DNA of 64,000 nt from Melanopsichium pennsylvanicum (Eukaryota; Basidiomycota; Ustilaginomycetes; Ustilaginales). The position numbers were made by a program, and so were the translations under genes. Positions 60,658 to 64,000 of this stretch are shown piece by piece (the stretch's first letter is position 1; every line of letters starts with the position of its first letter). Location of the stretch: positions 407,001 through 471,000 of the forward strand of contig OAPG01000007.1 in assembly GCA_900208305.1 (NCBI GenBank). The letters are read 5' to 3'. The notes under the pieces were generated by a model. That model saw nothing but the letters and a program-made list of their open reading frames with translations. It ran no database searches and was not told where the DNA came from.

Positions 60658-60840
60658 GCACGGATACGAGCGACGGTCGCCGTCGGGAGACCCCCCCGCC
60701 GGAGCCAAAACCCCTCCGGTCCCCGACCTCTGGGGTAGGAGACCCGGTCGGGCTCCCCTCACCCCCACTCCCACACATGGACACACACACACGCAAGCGA
60801 CAGAAAAGAAAACAAGTGCATTCGAGGAGGGGCCCCGGGG
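60658..60840. other. Element 2 convergent spacer
   Basis: Short purine/pyrimidine-skewed spacer between the pol stop and the antisense gene stop, with a (CA)n run near 60781-60792. Nothing coding. Confidence 0.6.
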
Positions 60841-62296
60841 CTAGTCCCTCAGGAAGCCCTCCAACCACGCCCAGACCACGTCCACCTGCTGTCGCGTGTT
60901 CTGCGACAGTTGCTGGATCTCGCTGATCCGGCGGAGCTCTCGCTTGCCGCCGGTCCTCAGCGACTCTGTCAGCAACAGCGCAGCCACGTCGGCCAGCCCC
61001 TGTTGAAATAACTCAGTCCCCTCCTGCACCCCGTGGAAGAGGGACTCGGCACGCCTTACGGCCGCACCCAGGTCCCCCAGGCCCGTAGCGGACTCCCCCG
61101 GCTGGCCTTGGGCCCGCGCCCAAGTGCGGCGCCGCTCTCGGGCAGCCTCGGCTGGACGGTCGGGGCGAGACCTAGCTCGCTTGCGAGCCGCCTCCCGCTC
61201 CCGACCCACCGCGCCCACCCGAGCCACCTCCTCCCTCAGTTCCTCCTCCTCCTCCGGGATCTCGCCAAGTGTCCTCAGCGACAACCTGACGTTGGGGTGG
61301 GGGCGGCGACGCCGACCGACCCCCCCGGACCTCCACCTCTCAAGCAAGCACGCGTAAACCCTCATTCGGAGGGGACCTTGGGCGCCGCCAAGTGGTGGGA
61401 CTGTCGAGGAAAACAAAAGGAGGAACAAGAGTCAGCCGACCACCCAGGACATCACGACAGACGCCCGACGGAAATACTTACCGCGCATATCCGCGTCGCA
61501 GGGTTGCCCGTGCTGCCCCTGACACCGACGGCAGCGGAGATCGCCTCCCGCCCGCTCACAGGCAACGCCGGCGCATACGCAGCCGTAGCAATTGCCCCAC
61601 GTCTCGGCCCATAGCGGGGCAAGGTCTGTCGTATCGGCCACGGAAACACAAACGTCAGTAGCGATCCCAATCAACACAGCAATGGAACAAATCCTTACCA
61701 TCACCAACGAGTTCCGGAGTGATCTCGATGGGAACCGAAGGACGCGACCACGGCATCAAATTCCGGGGCGCCAGGACAAGGGAGGTGTTGGTCGATGCAG
61801 AGGAAGGAATGGCCGACGGATCGGCAGACTGTTGACGCACGGCGCGCTCGCGACGGCCCGAGTTGGCCCCCCGGGAAAGGTGAGCACGCGGGGAACGGCG
61901 CACCCCCCGGATGGGACCAGCGGAGGTCTCCGACGGCCGATCTGTCGTAATCGAAACAAGGGGGAGGGAACAAATGTCAGTAACCCATTCCACGGCACCG
62001 ACCGGTGGTTGTCAGACCCTCTGGGCCCCCCATCCACAACCGAATCACGACGGAACCACGATCGACTCATCCCCGGAAGCGGGTAACGTTGTTGTTGTTG
62101 TTGGTGCTGTTGTTGTTGTTGCTGCTGCTGCTGTTGCCGACGCTGCCGCTGTCGCGGACGTAGGCGATGGAGGGGGAACGGTACTGACACCGGCCGACGG
62201 GTTGTCGGCCGGGGAGTCCATGGAAGCGTCTGCTGGTGACGACAACATTGCAAAAAAAAGACACTCCATGGAAGCGTCTGCTGGTGACGACGACAT
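60841..62296 (-). CDS. Element 2 antisense four-exon gene, paired-Cys-cluster protein
   Basis: Located between pol and the 3' LTR on the opposite strand. By comparison with element 3, exons are 62296-62071, 61941-61699, 61625-61482 and 61400-60841, in total 391 codons. Introns 2 (GTAAGG...CGACAG) and 3 (GTAAGT...GACAG) look normal. The first donor reads AT where element 3 has GT (position 62070), so this copy may be mis-spliced. Exon 1 contains a tandem duplication of about 50 bp that repeats the start codon region, and an Ala/Thr run. Exon 3 carries CYGCVCAGVAC and CRRCQGQHGQPC (Cx2Cx6C, 8 residues, Cx2Cx7C). Exon 4 is a long likely coiled coil (EEEEELREEVARVGAV...) ending VWAWLEGFLRD. A TATATAAG-like box (minus strand, 62360-62367) lies about 65 bp upstream. 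The C-terminal half has no known family. Confidence 0.7.
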
Positions 62297-62585
62297 TGCG
62301 AAGAAAAAGAATGGGGAAGAATGGGGAAAATCGAGAAGGAAGACCCGTCGACCCCCATCCTTATATCCCTCCTTGATAGCTACGCACGAGCAATGGCGCA
62401 CAGTCAATTCCGCCGGTCCAAGGCATTGTGGGTGGTATTGCCTCATTGCTGCGCATCCGCGATTAAATTGCCGAGACGAGCGTCGCAACTTGTACAGAGA
62501 GGCGCCCCTGGCGCGGATTAAGGTTGAGGGAGTACGACCCCCCTCGCCCTCCTGTCCTATCAGCCGCCTGGGGACCAGTCGGCCT

Positions 62586-62599
62586 GAACCGGGGGGTAA
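62586..62599 (+). promoter_or_regulatory. Element 2 polypurine tract
   Basis: GAACCGGGGGGTAA directly abuts the 3' LTR, the expected plus-strand primer site. Its ending GGGGGGTAA resembles GGGGGGGTAG of element 1. Confidence 0.85.
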
Positions 62600-63029
62600 T
62601 GTTAGTGCCTACCAACCGGAGTCCAAAGAGGGGGTGCTCGGCCCCCCTCCCGATTGAGCGATCGTCGTGATCGGGCCCCGACCGACCCTCTCCGGACCCC
62701 TCGCAGCGGAGCGGTTGGCCTGACACGATCCTCCTACCGCCCAACCGCGGCTGGCCCCTCCGTACGTAGGATACGACCGTCGGCAACCTAACATTGTAAC
62801 GCCGTGGTGGGAAGTGACCGATAGTTCCTGTACCTTACCACCCCGCCCCCGCCTGACATGAGGTTGCCTCCGGACCTCGTCGCATGTATTACTTAGTTAG
62901 CTCTATAGCAACGCAGTAGTGTGCTCTGACCCCCGACCGCCTGTGTCGCCCCGCCTACGACCTCTCCGTACCCGTAGCCTCCATCCCGGCTGTAGCCGCC
63001 CGCGGTATCTAGACCCTACAGCCTTAACA
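62600..63029 (+). repeat. Element 2 3' LTR
   Basis: 430 bp, identical to the 5' LTR except at 62639, 62716 and 62805, all C/T at CpG. It is followed by the target copy CCTTG at 63030-63034. Confidence 0.97.
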
Positions 63030-63034
63030 CCTTG

Positions 63035-64000
63035 CTCATGCATGACATTCTTGACACTTTGTTTTGTCTATTCCATTTCCAAAATGTGCTCTGTTGCCAT
63101 GGTCTATAGCTTTTCATGGTGGGGTAATGATGCACATCCCTTCTTGTGCTCTTCTTGGCTCATGCTCTTTTCTTGTGCCTTGTTGTGCAGATATTGGTAA
63201 GTGCTCAATCTCTCATCTTTGCAGCTTTGCCATTGCCGTCACCATTGCTGTCACCACCTCCTGCACCAACATATTCACACTTGCAAGCAATAACAACAAC
63301 AGCAACAGCAACAACAGCAACACCTTGCACAACATTCAGCACAGCGTTATGTACATCTTATACCCCAACATGCCTCTGCCAATCCCTCCTCCAACCCCTC
63401 CTTCCTCCGCTCCTCCCCGTGAGGTCTGACACCACTGCTTGATGGCCTACAACATGGTCTGCGGCCTGTTTGGCGTTGTTGTTGCCTTCTTCTGCTTGTG
63501 CTGTTGCCTGCGCAATCACCTTGATGGTCTTATTGACTAGGTCAGTGCTCTCCTTTCTCTCTTGATCTCTCGGAGCTACACTTGCTAACATCACAGACTG
63601 TCTCTTGCTTACTTCTTGTGTTTGTACAGTCTTTTGATAGCTCTTCACATTCTCTTTTGATGCGCACCAATTGAGTGCAGTGCTTCAATACAACATTGTT
63701 CCCAATCACCATTGCTTATGTGTGCTGTGTGGACCCAATGAGAGTGCCAAGCAAGCTGGGCTACAGATATCTGTATCATGCTTAGTCAGCAGATGTATTG
63801 GTGCAATGGCCTGCTGGTTCATTGCAAATGACATGTTTTGGCTCATTGATCAATCAGTAATGGTATCTAATGGCACACAGTTTCATTGCAAATGTTTGAC
63901 TGAACCATCACTCTTCATTGTCAATGGTGTGGTTGAACCATTGGTGATGCATACAACAACTTGTAGTTTTTGTACAGATATTGACCATCACCGATGGTAT
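63035..64000. other. CpG-depleted, TG/CA-rich DNA to the window end
   Basis: No gene recognised. Only about ten CpG are visible in almost 1 kb, while CATTG, TTGCA, CAATGG and CCATTG words are abundant. A (CAA/CAG)n tract lies near 63292-63322. Same sequence class as 42440-42973 and 51893-52910. Confidence 0.55.

Larger units (their letters stand above)
55393..63029 (+). mobile_element. Element 2: full-length Ty3/gypsy LTR retrotransposon, gag and pol each with one stop
   Basis: 7637 bp with 430-bp LTRs and target duplication CCTTG at 55388-55392 and 63030-63034. The order is the same as in element 1: LTR, self-primer site, gag, -1 pol with terminal chromodomain, antisense spliced gene, polypurine tract, LTR. 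LTRs, leader and proteins are clearly diverged from element 1, so this is a separate family. Single TGA codons interrupt gag and pol, and donor 1 of the antisense gene is changed. The LTRs differ at three positions, all CpG transitions. Confidence 0.97.

Overview
The window is nuclear DNA of a filamentous or dimorphic basidiomycete, most likely a smut fungus (Ustilaginaceae). The genes are compact and mostly intron-less, their proteins are rich in Ser, Gln and Gly tracts, and the fungal repertoire (IKS-type kinase, Vps3844-type protein, EFR3, SAGA ADA2, BCD1) fits that group. The assignment to smuts is inference from gene architecture and protein style; no database search was possible.

Left part, 1 to about 42.4 kb: ordinary gene-rich euchromatin. 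In order it carries a Ser-rich protein of unknown function (3961-6630, +), a secreted GH30 glycosidase (8982-11129, +), a secreted protein with two copies of an eight-cysteine module (12464-13171, +), Rab geranylgeranyltransferase alpha (13421-14731, -), cardiolipin synthase (15044-16243, +), ERO1 (16495-18360, -), EFR3 (20265-23402, +), a U6 snRNA gene (23975-24105, +), a Vps3844-type membrane protein with one intron (24623-26034, +), an IKS1-like kinase (26883-29381, +), the box C/D snoRNP factor BCD1 (29943-32117, -), the DEAD-box helicase RRP3 (32737-34473, -), ADA2 (36156-38747, +), a Rab GTPase with one intron and an odd insertion (39633-40849, +) and a METTL21/EFM6-type methyltransferase (41106-42185, -). 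These are housekeeping functions (secretory pathway, ribosome and snoRNA biogenesis, chromatin, splicing); they are not an operon or a pathway cluster.

Right part, about 42.4 to 64 kb: a sharp change to CpG-depleted, TG/CA-rich DNA that has received three Ty3/gypsy (chromovirus-type) LTR retrotransposons, each with a perfect 5-bp target duplication. Element 1 (42979-51887, TSD CATTG, 1011-bp LTRs) has intact gag and pol. Element 2 (55393-63029, TSD CCTTG, 430-bp LTRs) is complete but has one stop codon in gag and one in pol. Element 3 (52916-55273, TSD CTTAC, opposite orientation) is an internally deleted relative of element 2.

The two families share an unusual organisation. The 10 nt just after the 5' LTR are complementary to a site inside the LTR, as in Tf1-type self-priming. 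Gag and Pol are joined by a GGGAAAC slippery site followed by a strong hairpin. Between pol and the 3' LTR lies a spliced gene on the ANTISENSE strand, with its own TATA-like box and a protein with a paired cysteine cluster (Cx2Cx6C ... Cx2Cx7C). LTR-pair mismatches are exclusively CpG transitions, mostly TCG to TTG, which indicates RIP-like or methylation-linked mutation. The repeat-rich end may be pericentromeric or subtelomeric (inference).
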